From NCBI GenBank assembly GCA_046294845.1, contig JBKBNU010000001.1, forward strand, positions 1,922,001-1,986,000: 64,000 nt of DNA. The letters run 5' to 3'. Source of the DNA: Micavibrio_C sp046294845. GTDB taxonomy: Bacteria > Pseudomonadota > Alphaproteobacteria > Micavibrionales > Micavibrionaceae. The position numbers were made by a program, and so were the translations under genes. Shown here piece after piece: positions 19,456-28,115 of the stretch (positions within the stretch are counted from its first letter, which is position 1; each line of letters opens with the position of its first letter). A model generated the notes under the pieces. It was not told the DNA's origin. It saw only the letters and a list, made by a program, of their open reading frames with translations, and searched no databases.

Positions 19456-19791
19456 TATCAGCCTCTTTGTAGAAAGTTTTTACATATAATCGCGAGGACC
19501 ACGGGATTCTCTGGAGTTTTTAGAATTCCCCTATCCTCTAGGGAAAGCCTAAACATCTGAATCAGAACAGAATTAAGTCAGAATCGCCTGTGGTGGCCAC
19601 TATTTTCGATAGCGCCAGAACATGCTTCATTTTGGTGCTGTCTGTCAAGTTTTTTGCGGCGGGGCAGCGTAAGAAGCTTGGAAAACCGCCATTTATGGCA
19701 CAGATTCCCGCTTGCCGCCCTGCCCGCATTATGGAAGAGTCACTTCAGGTTTCACACATATCAATATAGACGCCAAGGAGCGTTCCGAGAG
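19456..19791. other. Intergenic region, 336 bases, no gene seen
   Basis: This gap lies between two divergent genes (DJ-1-like leftward, BKACE rightward). It probably carries both promoters. An AT-rich patch containing TATAAT lies near 19,485. The frame of the BKACE gene is open back to 19,654 but that extension has no family-like sequence. I see no RNA gene or strong hairpin. Confidence 0.5.
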
Positions 19792-20748
19792 ATGGCCAAA
19801 GCACGCAAAGTCATTATCACCTGTGCTGTCACAGGTGCTATTCACACCCCTTCCATGTCCCCTTACCTGCCGGTGACGCCCGATGAAATTGCAGAAGCCG
19901 CAATTGCTGCTGCCGAAGCCGGTGCCGCTGTTTTGCATCTTCATGCCCGCGACCCGCAAGATGGCCGCCCCACACAAGACCCCGAAGTTTTCAAAAAATT
20001 CCTGCCGCAGATTTATGAGGCCACAGATGCCGTGATCAACATCACGACAGGTGGTGCCCCGCAGATGACCGTCGAAGAACGTATGCGTCCGGCGGCAACA
20101 TTCAAGCCGGAAGTGGCATCCCTCAACATGGGCACAATCAATTTTGGTTTGTTCCCGATGCTCAACCGTTACGAAAACGATATCAAGCATGATTGGGAAC
20201 GTACCCACCTGAGCAACAAAGCTATTATCTTCCGCAATACATTTGAAGATATCGAAGCTTTGTTACGTATGGGGAATGAGAACGGCACACGTTTCGAATT
20301 CGAATGCTATGATATCGGCCACCTCTACAACCTGAAACATTTTGTTGATATGGGACTGGCCAAAGGCCCGCTCTTTATCCAATCCGTCTTTGGTATTTTT
20401 GGTGGCATTGGCAGCCATCCCGAAGACCTGATGCATATGCGCCGTACGGCAGACCGCCTGTTCGGTGACAATTATCACTGGTCTATCCTCGGGACAGGTG
20501 CCCACCAGATCAAGCTGGCCGCTATGGGCGCTTCAATGGGGGCCAACGTCCGTGTCGGTCTGGAAGACTCGCTCTGGATAGGCCCTGGTGAACTTGCCAA
20601 ATCAAGCGCCGAGCAAGTCCTGAAAGTCCGTGAAGTACTGGAAGGTCTTTCTCTCGAGATTGCCACACCGGATGAGGCCCGCGAGATCCTGCAGCTCAAA
20701 GGCAAAAACAATATCAATCTGAACGCTATGACCAAGAAAGCGGCTTAA
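19792..20748 (+). CDS. BKACE family beta-keto acid cleavage enzyme (DUF849)
   Basis: 318 residues of the 3-keto-5-aminohexanoate cleavage enzyme (Kce/BKACE) superfamily: a zinc TIM-barrel that condenses a beta-keto acid with acetyl-CoA, giving acetoacetate and a CoA thioester. Family landmarks: VIITCAVTGAIHTPSMSPYLPVTPDEIA at the start, AAVLHLHARDP near residue 47 (zinc His-x-His), INITTGG near 85, the ASLNMGTINFG segment, and a late SMGANVRVGLEDSLW near 265. The start at 19792 follows AAGGAG. Downstream SDR starts two bases after the stop, suggesting that a hydroxy acid is oxidised to the keto acid this enzyme cleaves. The substrate cannot be read from sequence. Confidence 0.9.
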   Translation: MAKARKVIITCAVTGAIHTPSMSPYLPVTPDEIAEAAIAAAEAGAAVLHLHARDPQDGRPTQDPEVFKKFLPQIYEATDAVINITTGGAPQMTVEERMRPAATFKPEVASLNMGTINFGLFPMLNRYENDIKHDWERTHLSNKAIIFRNTFEDIEALLRMGNENGTRFEFECYDIGHLYNLKHFVDMGLAKGPLFIQSVFGIFGGIGSHPEDLMHMRRTADRLFGDNYHWSILGTGAHQIKLAAMGASMGANVRVGLEDSLWIGPGELAKSSAEQVLKVREVLEGLSLEIATPDEAREILQLKGKNNINLNAMTKKAA

Positions 20749-20749
20749 C

Positions 20750-21541
20750 ATGAACGACAATCGTCAGAATTTTGGCATTAAAACAGGTTTGCGTGTTTTC
20801 GTTTCCGCCGGTTGTGCGGGGATTGGGCGCGCGATTGCGGATGCCTTTTACAATGCAGGCGCTAAAATCTATGTCTGCGATGTTTCACAAGAGGCTGTGA
20901 ATTCATGCAAACGCGAACGTCCGGATTGGGGCGTCAGCCTGTGTGATGTTTCAAACGAGAAACAAGTCGAGGTTATGTTCGAAGACGTCAAAAAGACCCT
21001 CGGCGGCCTTGATGTTCTGGTGAATAATGCCGGCATTGCCGGCCCTACCGGCACCGTAGACAAGGTCACACCGGAAGAATGGCGCCAAACCATCAATATC
21101 AATCTGAACGGCCAGTTTTATTGCGCCCACTTTGCCGTACCGTTGCTGCGTGAATCGCAAGATGCCTCGATCATCTGCATTTCATCGGTTGCGGGCCGTC
21201 TGGGCTATGCTTTCCGTACACCTTATGCCTCGACCAAATGGGCGATTATCGGCTTTATGAAGAGTCTGGCACAGGAATTGGGGCCGGAAGGCATCCGCGT
21301 GAATGCCATTCTGCCCGGTATTGTCGAAGGGCCGCGTATGCGTAACGTGATCACCTCGCGCGCGCAGGCTTTGGCCGTCAGCTATGATGAAATGGAACAG
21401 CAATATCTGAACAAGATATCGCTGCGCCGGATGGTGACTATGGATGATGTTGCCAATATGGCGCTTTATCTATGCTCCCCCATCGGTATTAACATTACCG
21501 GCCAACCCATCAGTGTGTGCGGCAATGTCGAAACCCTCTGA
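20750..21541 (+). CDS. SDR family oxidoreductase
   Basis: 263-residue classical short-chain dehydrogenase. The cofactor loop reads SAGCAGIGRAIAD near residue 19 (a Gly-x3-Gly-x-Gly variant), an Asp after the second strand (VCDVSQ) suggests NAD(H), NNAG lies near 90, and the catalytic SSVAGRLGYAFRTPYASTKWA contains Ser/Tyr/Lys. Directly after BKACE (one-base gap), it is a good candidate for oxidising a 3-hydroxy acid to the BKACE substrate. The next gene overlaps its 3' end by 17 bases. Confidence 0.9.
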   Translation: MNDNRQNFGIKTGLRVFVSAGCAGIGRAIADAFYNAGAKIYVCDVSQEAVNSCKRERPDWGVSLCDVSNEKQVEVMFEDVKKTLGGLDVLVNNAGIAGPTGTVDKVTPEEWRQTININLNGQFYCAHFAVPLLRESQDASIICISSVAGRLGYAFRTPYASTKWAIIGFMKSLAQELGPEGIRVNAILPGIVEGPRMRNVITSRAQALAVSYDEMEQQYLNKISLRRMVTMDDVANMALYLCSPIGINITGQPISVCGNVETL

Positions 21542-22805
21542 AGCACGCAAAAGCTACATCGTTGATCCGGCAGAGTTCCTGCATGATCTGTTTATGGTGG
21601 GGTTGGCCGCTGCCGACCCCTTGAAAACAGTGCCGCCACACCTCCCCGCCCCGCCCAAGGGCCGGACCGTTGTTATTGGTGCCGGCAAAGCCGCCGCCGC
21701 TATGGCCAAGGCTGTGGAGGATCACTGGCCCAATGACCGGATCAGCGGCAGCGTTGTAACCCGTTATGATTATGGTGCACCAACCCGCCTGATTGAAGTG
21801 CTGGAGGCCGCCCATCCCGTGCCGGACGATGCCGGACAGCAAGCCTGCCAGATTATCACAAGCAGGCTTGAGGGGTTGGACAAAGACGATCTGGTTCTGG
21901 CATTGATATCGGGTGGTGGCTCAGCGCTGCTCTCCGCGCCGGCAGCTTGCCTGAGTGCAGAAGAAAAGCGTGCCATTAACAAAGCCTTGCTGAAATCGGG
22001 TGCAACCATTCATGAAATGAACTGTGTCCGCAAACATATCTCGGCGATCAAGGGCGGCCAACTGGCCCTGAAGGCAGCTCCCGCCCGTTTGCTGACGCTA
22101 GTGATATCGGATGTCCCCGGTGATGATCCGCGCACGGTAGCCTCGGGCCCCACTCTGCCTGACCACACCACGCAAGCCCAAGCCCTCGCCATCCTTGAAA
22201 AATATAACATCCCTGTTTCGGAGAGCATAAAGGCATGGTTACAGGACCCTGCACAAGAAACACCCAAGCCGGACAGCCCCCTGTTCGAAGGTCATGAGGT
22301 CAAAATCATTTCATCAGCCAAAGATGTATTGATGACCGCTTCGCAATTTGCCGAGAAAGCCGGTGTCACCACATTGGTACTGGGTGATGATCTGGAAGGC
22401 GAAGCCCGTATCGTTGGGCAGGAGCAAGCGACAAAGGCCTTGAAATATGCAGCGATGGCCCCTTGCCTGTTCCTTTCCGGCGGCGAAACAACCGTCACGG
22501 TCAAAGGAAATGGTCGTGGAGGACGTAATACCGAATATCTTCTTTCTGCCATGATCACAGCAGCAGGCAGCCCGCATATTTACGGATTGGCCTGTGATAC
22601 TGACGGAATTGATGGCAGCGAAGATAATGCGGGAGCGTTCTTTACCCCCGATATGTGGCAAAAGGCCATTGATATGGGATTGGATGCCCAAAGCTATCTT
22701 GATAATAACGACGCCTATAGCTTCTTCGAAAAACTGGGCGCTCTGATCAGGACAGGGCCGACCTGCACCAATGTCAATGATTTCAGGGCGCTGTTGGTTT
22801 TATAG
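21525..22805 (+). CDS. Glycerate 2-kinase-type protein (DUF4147/MOFRL)
   Basis: 426 residues with the two-domain GckA/TtuD layout, annotated in databases as glycerate kinase or hydroxypyruvate reductase. Evidence: GRTVVIGAGKAAAAMAKAVE near residue 45, LVLALISGGGSALL near 125, EMNCVRKHISAIKGGQLA near 165, ISDVPGDDPRTVASGPT near 195, then the MOFRL part with LSGGETTVTVKGNGRGGRNTEYLL near 330 and DTDGIDGSEDNAGAF near 375. It overlaps the SDR by 17 bases, so coupled. It would phosphorylate glycerate to 2-phosphoglycerate, fitting a sugar-acid pathway. Its 3' end overlaps the convergent phosphatase gene by 23 bases. Confidence 0.88.
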   Translation: MSKPSEARKSYIVDPAEFLHDLFMVGLAAADPLKTVPPHLPAPPKGRTVVIGAGKAAAAMAKAVEDHWPNDRISGSVVTRYDYGAPTRLIEVLEAAHPVPDDAGQQACQIITSRLEGLDKDDLVLALISGGGSALLSAPAACLSAEEKRAINKALLKSGATIHEMNCVRKHISAIKGGQLALKAAPARLLTLVISDVPGDDPRTVASGPTLPDHTTQAQALAILEKYNIPVSESIKAWLQDPAQETPKPDSPLFEGHEVKIISSAKDVLMTASQFAEKAGVTTLVLGDDLEGEARIVGQEQATKALKYAAMAPCLFLSGGETTVTVKGNGRGGRNTEYLLSAMITAAGSPHIYGLACDTDGIDGSEDNAGAFFTPDMWQKAIDMGLDAQSYLDNNDAYSFFEKLGALIRTGPTCTNVNDFRALLVL

Positions 22806-23604
22806 CCGGATTGTGAAATCGGCCCGGCATAATGCCGCCCACTTTCATCAGCAGATCACGGCAGGCTGACGGATCGGGCAGCGTGTAATCGGCAAGCGCC
22901 ACAACACGCGGATCCTGTCCCACGGCCACAAATATGCCGCCCTTGCTCTTGGCAAAGTGCGCTGCCGGAATATCACCAGGGCTATCGCCAAAATAAAGCG
23001 GCACAGCTGTGCCCCCTGCACGACCATAGATATCGGCAAAGGCCACACCCTTATCGGCACCGGCAGGCCCAATATCAAAGACACTGCCGCCATCCTTGAT
23101 TTCAATGATCTGTCCGGTTTGTTGTGCCAACCGGTCCAGTAAAATCTGGAATTGCTGTTGCACCTGCGCCTTCACGTTAAAGTCTTTCAAACCCGGTGCG
23201 TGGGTGTAATGGATCGAGCGCATAAACGGTTTTTTACGCACCACCATGCCGTTATGTTGGGAAGCAATCGCATCCATATCGGCATCAATCAATGACCATT
23301 GCGGGCGTGGATTTAAATCCACGATCCCTGCCTGATCGAAACGGGCCATATTGTGATATTCAGCTGACACCTTGAAAGGTACATTCGGAAACACCTTATC
23401 CACGTAGGATAATTCACGGCCTGTAATAATATAAAAACGCCCTTGGGTCAGCACATCGATTTGCTGGCAAGCGGCCTCCACTTCCGGCGGGGCTGTTACC
23501 TTGCTAGGGTCAGCCGCCGCATCTAAAACCGTCAAATCCAGATCCGTAGCCCAGAGGATACGGTCCAGTCCTGTCTTATTCACCCAATCCCAAATATCCT
23601 GCAT
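22783..23604 (-). CDS. HAD-superfamily phosphatase, trehalose/mannosylglycerate phosphatase-like
   Basis: 273-residue HAD hydrolase of the Cof-like/trehalose-6-phosphatase clade. Motif I is ATDLDLTVLD (DLDLT rather than the commoner DxDGT), motif II is the Thr in YIITGRE, motif III Lys is probably in GADKGVA, and motif IV is PLYFGDSPGD. The substrate is uncertain. It shares the leftward direction with the beta-propeller and SDR genes upstream, with a 20-base gap, so these three are likely one transcript. Confidence 0.75.
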   Translation of the reverse strand: MQDIWDWVNKTGLDRILWATDLDLTVLDAAADPSKVTAPPEVEAACQQIDVLTQGRFYIITGRELSYVDKVFPNVPFKVSAEYHNMARFDQAGIVDLNPRPQWSLIDADMDAIASQHNGMVVRKKPFMRSIHYTHAPGLKDFNVKAQVQQQFQILLDRLAQQTGQIIEIKDGGSVFDIGPAGADKGVAFADIYGRAGGTAVPLYFGDSPGDIPAAHFAKSKGGIFVAVGQDPRVVALADYTLPDPSACRDLLMKVGGIMPGRFHNPAIKPTAP

Positions 23605-23624
23605 CAGATGCTCTCTATACTACC

Positions 23625-24707
23625 TTATGGTTTCATAGGGTTATTGGATACGCGGGCATGATTACCCAGTGACTGTGAAGACAGAGCCTCAGGCTTGATC
23701 ACTTCAACAGTTTTTCCCTGCGCAATCTGATTGAATGTCAGATAGCCCTTGGCAACAGGTGATTGCGGCTCTATCTTCACGCCCTCTTTGATCGGCACAA
23801 TCACAGACACGCCCAGCAAGGTTTTGTTATTAATAAGGCGCTTGCTGGAGTTAATAATACTAATGTCATTTCCTGCTGAATCCCGACCAAAAACTGCATG
23901 TGTCAGCGTCAAATCTTCAGGAGCATCAACCGTCATCACTGGCTCGGCGGTATCAACATCAAAACCAATGATTTTATTGGTATCCAAGGCCGCTATCGCG
24001 ATAACCCTTTGGCCATTTACCTTGATAATACTGGCACCATCGGGACGGCCACCCTGCATTTCGGAACGGGGCAAGAAAACCTGAACGTTCTCGATCTCGT
24101 CTTTTTGCGCGTTATAATTTGCTCTCCAGACTGTCGGATTGTGGTTTTTGTCTGTTTCAGCAACAAAGATGACATTCTGACCATTCTCGTTATAGCCACA
24201 CAGGGCGTTACTGGTCACGTGATTGTCAAAAACAGGCTTCAATTCAAGCGTATCAGGCTTAACCACATAAACCACACCCGGCTTTTCACCTTGCTTCAGG
24301 ATAGTCCTGTCAATAGGGATACAGCCAATCGCGATACGGGTTGACCCATCGGCCAATTCAAACACGCTCATGTCATTAGGGCGATTATTGGGTTTGTTAG
24401 GCTCAATCGGGCCAGAGATAACAAGTGAATCCGTCTTGGGATCAAAAGCAAACAGGCCGCCCTGTGCATTTCCGATCAATGTGCCGTCATGATTAACAAC
24501 AACGCCCCCGACCATGCCTTTATCGAGATGCCATTTCTTATCGCTTTTGCTTTTCGGGTCATATTGATGAATATCGCCTTTTTCAATATCGACATAATAA
24601 AAGCAACCATCATAGCGATTAAATACGGGCGTTTCCCCCGTACTCAGCTCTTTGGATATAAAAACCGCCTGATCCGTTTTTCCGATATTGCCAAGCTTGC
24701 TGCTCAT
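23625..24707 (-). CDS. SMP-30/gluconolactonase-like beta-propeller
   Basis: 360 residues without signal peptide. Sequence pattern of the SMP-30/gluconolactonase family: GETPVFNRYDGCFYYVDIEKGDIHQYDP near residue 23 (Glu metal ligand), GGVVVNHDGTLIGNAQGGLFAFDP, NRPNDMSV (Asn/Asp metal ligands) and GGRPDGASI with the Asp typical of the final ligand. It is longer than usual and has repeated blade-like strands. The likely role is lactone hydrolysis in sugar-acid catabolism, consistent with neighbouring SDR and phosphatase genes. The substrate is unknown. Confidence 0.65.
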   Translation of the reverse strand: MSSKLGNIGKTDQAVFISKELSTGETPVFNRYDGCFYYVDIEKGDIHQYDPKSKSDKKWHLDKGMVGGVVVNHDGTLIGNAQGGLFAFDPKTDSLVISGPIEPNKPNNRPNDMSVFELADGSTRIAIGCIPIDRTILKQGEKPGVVYVVKPDTLELKPVFDNHVTSNALCGYNENGQNVIFVAETDKNHNPTVWRANYNAQKDEIENVQVFLPRSEMQGGRPDGASIIKVNGQRVIAIAALDTNKIIGFDVDTAEPVMTVDAPEDLTLTHAVFGRDSAGNDISIINSSKRLINNKTLLGVSVIVPIKEGVKIEPQSPVAKGYLTFNQIAQGKTVEVIKPEALSSQSLGNHARVSNNPMKP

Positions 24708-24719
24708 ATGATCATCCTT

Positions 24720-25763
24720 TTATACGGGAGCCATTTTATTGCCGATTTGCTGACTCGGCAGTCCATATATCTCACCCAGTGTCTTCCCGTTCGGGTCATA
24801 AGCCAACAACGGATCAGCCCCCACCAGTTCACGGCTGTGAGAGGTAATGAAATGTGAAATCACATCACCTTCACCGGGGCGTGAGGCCAACGGACGTTTC
24901 TTGATAATCACGGCAAAACCTTCATGCCCTTGATCATCTACAGCCCGTTTGTTCACACGACGTTTTTTTACATCAAGTTCTTCGGTGTTATTGACCTGTA
25001 CAACCTGCCCTCTCAACGCTCCGATATCTGCATTCTTCGACATCATCAGCAAGAGTGGTTCCAGTACATCGGCAGGGCCGGGTTGTGCCCCCGGTACTTC
25101 ATCAGGATAGGCTTCAGCGCGCACGCCCGTACCATCCAGACGCCCCGGATCAAAGGCCAATACGGGCACTTCGAGATTACCTGTGGCCAGACAACCCATA
25201 AATTGTTCCTGATAAGACTTGGACGAGCCGTAAGATGGATATTTGGTATCGCTGGTGCGGCCCGATGTTGGGGATGTCGTAAAGACAAAACGTCCCTTTG
25301 ATTGCTCAAGCAAAGGCTTCAGCAATTTGAAGAACATCGCGTTTGCTGCCGCGTTCACATTAAATGCTGCCTGAATTTCCGCGAGATCAAAGTCTTTTGT
25401 TGCCTCATAAGGCGTCTTTGATGTGGCCTTCAAGATGCCGGCATTGCCGAAGAAAACATCAAGGCGGGGTTGGCCTGTCGCCACGTCTGTTGCCAATTTT
25501 GATATCTGGTCTGTCAATCCGACATAATCAGCATCCTTCGCCGTTGCCAGATTGGCCGTCAGCGTTTCAACCTTGTCGCCATATAGTGTCTTCAAAGCTT
25601 GCAGGGCATCGGCACGAATATCGATGACGATCACCTTCCCCACATTCAGATTGATCAAGGCATCCAGAACGGAACGGCCCAGCCCCGTGGCCCCGCCCGA
25701 CATGGCAATCGTCATTCCGGAAAGATCGGCATAAGGCGCAATCGCCGCCAAAGGATTGGTCAT
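24720..25763 (-). CDS. SDR family NAD(P)-binding protein
   Basis: 347 residues with a Rossmann start (MTIAMSGGATGLGRSVLDAL), an acidic end of the second strand (VIVIDIRAD), FFGNAGIL in the place of NNAG, and FTTSPTSGRTSDTKYPSYGSSKSYQ with Tyr-x3-Lys. The 100-residue C-terminal extension is longer than in classical SDRs and contains a basic stretch (KKRRVNKRA). The ATG at 25763 follows GGGGAGC; the frame is open further upstream. It is the first gene of the leftward SDR/propeller/phosphatase run and the last host gene before the prophage. Confidence 0.8.
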   Translation of the reverse strand: MTNPLAAIAPYADLSGMTIAMSGGATGLGRSVLDALINLNVGKVIVIDIRADALQALKTLYGDKVETLTANLATAKDADYVGLTDQISKLATDVATGQPRLDVFFGNAGILKATSKTPYEATKDFDLAEIQAAFNVNAAANAMFFKLLKPLLEQSKGRFVFTTSPTSGRTSDTKYPSYGSSKSYQEQFMGCLATGNLEVPVLAFDPGRLDGTGVRAEAYPDEVPGAQPGPADVLEPLLLMMSKNADIGALRGQVVQVNNTEELDVKKRRVNKRAVDDQGHEGFAVIIKKRPLASRPGEGDVISHFITSHSRELVGADPLLAYDPNGKTLGEIYGLPSQQIGNKMAPV

Positions 25764-25905
25764 GAAGTCTGCTCCCCGTATTTTTTTTGTTATATAGAAT
25801 CCTATAGACCACGGCAGGATGGCCGTCAATCTTCTGAAAAATAAACAGCCCTGCTGTGATGGAATCATGGGATCTGGAGGCCTGCCAACTTATATTTTCA
25901 TAATA

Positions 25906-25950
25906 TGGAGCGGGTGACGGGTCTCGAACCCGCGACCTACAGCTTGGGAA
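25906..25950 (-). repeat. attL: 3' fragment of tRNA-Gly(CCC)
   Basis: Read on the minus strand these 45 bases are the 3' part of a tRNA-Gly: the anticodon loop TTCCCAA, stem half GCTGT, variable loop AGGTC, a good T-arm (GCGGG/CCCGT), the acceptor strand CACCCGC, T73 and an encoded CCA. Upstream of the loop the sequence departs from any tRNA: there is no D-arm and no 5' acceptor. This is the hallmark of a prophage junction where integration split the gene. The intact tRNA should be at the other end, beyond 64,000. Confidence 0.85.
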
Positions 25951-26285
25951 CCCGTTGCGCCTCCAAAAATAATGTAGTAAACCATTGATTTAAAATGATT
26001 TATATTTTTGGCGCAGGGGTTAAAATTGCCATTTTCAGCCATTTTTCGCCACAGAGTCCCTTACAAAAGTCCCTTACAGAACCCCGCTAAATTTACCCGC
26101 CTGTAAGGCTTACCACCTCATCTTAAGGCAAACAAGCCCCACCCTCCAGAAGCCCCTGTGTGGGCCGGAAAAGCCCGCAGGTCAGCAACAGGGGCTGGAA
26201 GGATGGGAAGGCGGACAAAATGGGGCTGACCCACCCCGGCAGGATTCGTTGTAAAAGCGCCCCCGGCTCCCGCCTTCAGGCGGCA
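25951..26285. other. Left end of prophage, non-coding, with repeats
   Basis: There is no gene in these 335 bases. They hold two direct repeats AGTCCCTTACA (26055-26065 and 26068-26078), an inverted partial copy (TGTAAGG near 26103), and a longer imperfect hairpin near 26,152-26,205 in which AGCCCCTGT pairs with ACAGGGGCT around an inner GGGC/GCCC stem. The position next to the att core suggests integrase or excisionase arm sites. Confidence 0.5.
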
Positions 26286-27860
26286 TTACGGAAGGCTGCA
26301 CCCTTGCGAAAAATAAATATAATCAAGGTCTGACACTGTGGCTTCCGTCGTGGTGTCCGTGTCCTTCCTGAGAAGCAGAATAATGGACTGAAAAGATGCC
26401 GATTCCGTGGTCATGGATATATCAAAACCAGTCTGCTGATGAACGATAACACCATCAATTTTCATTGTGATGTCGACATAGTTTTCGGACGCCACTGAAA
26501 TGGTCACCTCAAGATCGTACCACTGCCCATAAACGACAGGGACACTGGTATTGAAGCTGTCTATATGACTTCCAGGGTTCGTATATCCCGCCCGCAAGAC
26601 AACCCGCCAGTTATCTCCGTTTGTGGAATGGTTTGGCCGATGAACCAGCCCGATAGAAATATGCGAGTTTGAACTTGATGTTTCCGGATCCTGCGTTCCC
26701 CGCTCAGTAAACCCGACCCAGTAAAGCGACTTTGCAGAGGCAGGCTTTGAAACCATCCTCATGCGCTGGTTTACGGTATAGGTACACCCGACCTGTTTCC
26801 TGACATCACGGCTGTGATTTACATACCAGTTAATCTGTGCGGAGTTGTTACTGGTTGTGCCGGTCGTAAAATTGTAAATACCGGGATGACCCACCTCATC
26901 GCTTTTCTCGCTAAGAGCGCCGCCGCCGGATGAACCACTAAAGATAGGCGCGGAGCCCAAGTTAATACTATTTTGTACCTGACCATAAAAAATAAGATGA
27001 CTCTCGCCGTAATCGAAGAACGAATCCGCATCAGGCTCCATCAGAAGGTCATCGCGATCACCTGAAAGTGCCACGGCGGCAAGCCCTCCGGTCGAGGTGT
27101 AATTGATCGCATCTTCCGCCGCCATCGTGCCAAGACCCGTAATATCACTACTGGGGATGGTCGCAGCAGTCGACCATGTATCGCTGGCCGTGCGTTTCGC
27201 ATACCCCGTACCACTTAAGGCCTCAACAGCCGCCAGATCGTTTGTCAGCGAGAGCGTCATGCTGCCGCTGCTGGTAATGGGGCTGCCCGCCACGCTGATC
27301 CCTGCCGCCGGAGCTGTAATCCCCACGCTGGTCACGGTACCGGCCTGATCGTCGGCCCACGAATAATCGTAATTCGTGGCTGAATTTTTCTTCAGCACCT
27401 GCCCGCTGCCGCCGCCTGTGGGGGCGAGGCCGTTATGCGAATGCCCGGTGTCGGATTTTCCACCCAGAAGGGTATCGATCGATGTCGACGTGTAGTAATC
27501 GCCCGTGCTGGCCGCTGCCATAGTCCCCAGCGTCGGCAGGCCGGATAAATCACTATATGCCCCGGTCGCGGCCACCGTCGAAAGACCTAGAAGACTGCGG
27601 ATGCTGGCGGCACTGCCCGTCGTCACGCTGCCGCCGGAATTGAACAGAACCTGCCCCGCTGTGCCCGGTGAGACGCTATAGGTATAAGACGCAAGATCAC
27701 TGGCGGAGATTTTACGAGTGCCCGCACAATTCTTAGACACCAGCCAATAATCGGTACTCAGAACAGGTGTGCCCGCTGGGTAATCACAAACCTTTTGCGC
27801 GAATACCGGATGCGAAAACAAAAATAAACCCGCCAGCAGCGGGAGAAATATTTTATTCAT
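26286..27860 (-). CDS. Fibre-like protein with Sec signal peptide
   Basis: 524 residues. The first 21 residues are a signal peptide (Met-Asn-Lys, hydrophobic FLPLLAGLFLF, cleavage after VFA). The mature part looks like a phage tail fibre: Gly/Ser/Thr-rich repeats (LGTMAAAS, GQVLKKNSATNYDYSWADD, SSDITGLGTMAAEDAINY) like those seen between fibre beta segments. The C-terminal 200 residues look like a folded beta domain with a lectin-like feel. Fibres are normally assembled in the cytoplasm, so a signal peptide is odd; a secreted, lysogen-expressed adhesin is possible. It is the last gene before attL. Confidence 0.6.
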   Translation of the reverse strand: MNKIFLPLLAGLFLFSHPVFAQKVCDYPAGTPVLSTDYWLVSKNCAGTRKISASDLASYTYSVSPGTAGQVLFNSGGSVTTGSAASIRSLLGLSTVAATGAYSDLSGLPTLGTMAAASTGDYYTSTSIDTLLGGKSDTGHSHNGLAPTGGGSGQVLKKNSATNYDYSWADDQAGTVTSVGITAPAAGISVAGSPITSSGSMTLSLTNDLAAVEALSGTGYAKRTASDTWSTAATIPSSDITGLGTMAAEDAINYTSTGGLAAVALSGDRDDLLMEPDADSFFDYGESHLIFYGQVQNSINLGSAPIFSGSSGGGALSEKSDEVGHPGIYNFTTGTTSNNSAQINWYVNHSRDVRKQVGCTYTVNQRMRMVSKPASAKSLYWVGFTERGTQDPETSSSNSHISIGLVHRPNHSTNGDNWRVVLRAGYTNPGSHIDSFNTSVPVVYGQWYDLEVTISVASENYVDITMKIDGVIVHQQTGFDISMTTESASFQSIILLLRKDTDTTTEATVSDLDYIYFSQGCSLP

Positions 27861-27863
27861 GGT

Positions 27864-28115
27864 CTAATCCTCAATCAAAAAGTTTCCATCATCATCACGC
27901 AAGGGAACGCCATCATCGTCCAACAGGACACCCTCCGGCACTTCCGTCGGCGACGGCCTGAACACCGCGTAGGTGCGGCGGATGCCTGTAAAGTCATAGG
28001 AACGCCCCAGTCCCGCCACATCATAAGAGCGGCCTGCGCCTGTCACAGCGTAAGATCTTCCAACACCCTCCACGGCATAGGTGCGGGATATCGGCGAAGT
28101 GACTACGGCACTCAT
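27864..28115 (-). CDS. Small protein with nonapeptide repeats
   Basis: 83 residues of unknown function. The N-terminal half is five imperfect repeats of about nine residues with the pattern R-[ST]-Y-[AD]-V-x-G-x-G (for example GRSYAVTGA, GRSYDVAGL, GRSYDFTGI). The C-terminus has two short acidic repeats (LLDDDGVPL, LRDDDGNFL). The gene overlaps its upstream neighbour by four bases (ATGA) and precedes the signal-peptide fibre gene by three bases, so all three are likely one translational unit. A fibre-linker or adaptor role is a guess. Confidence 0.6.
   Translation of the reverse strand: MSAVVTSPISRTYAVEGVGRSYAVTGAGRSYDVAGLGRSYDFTGIRRTYAVFRPSPTEVPEGVLLDDDGVPLRDDDGNFLIED

Noticed and set aside
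25906..25983. Intact tRNA-Gly at the host-prophage border
   Set aside because: Only the 3' 45 bases match; there is no D-arm, no 5' acceptor, and the anticodon stem 5' side is mismatched.
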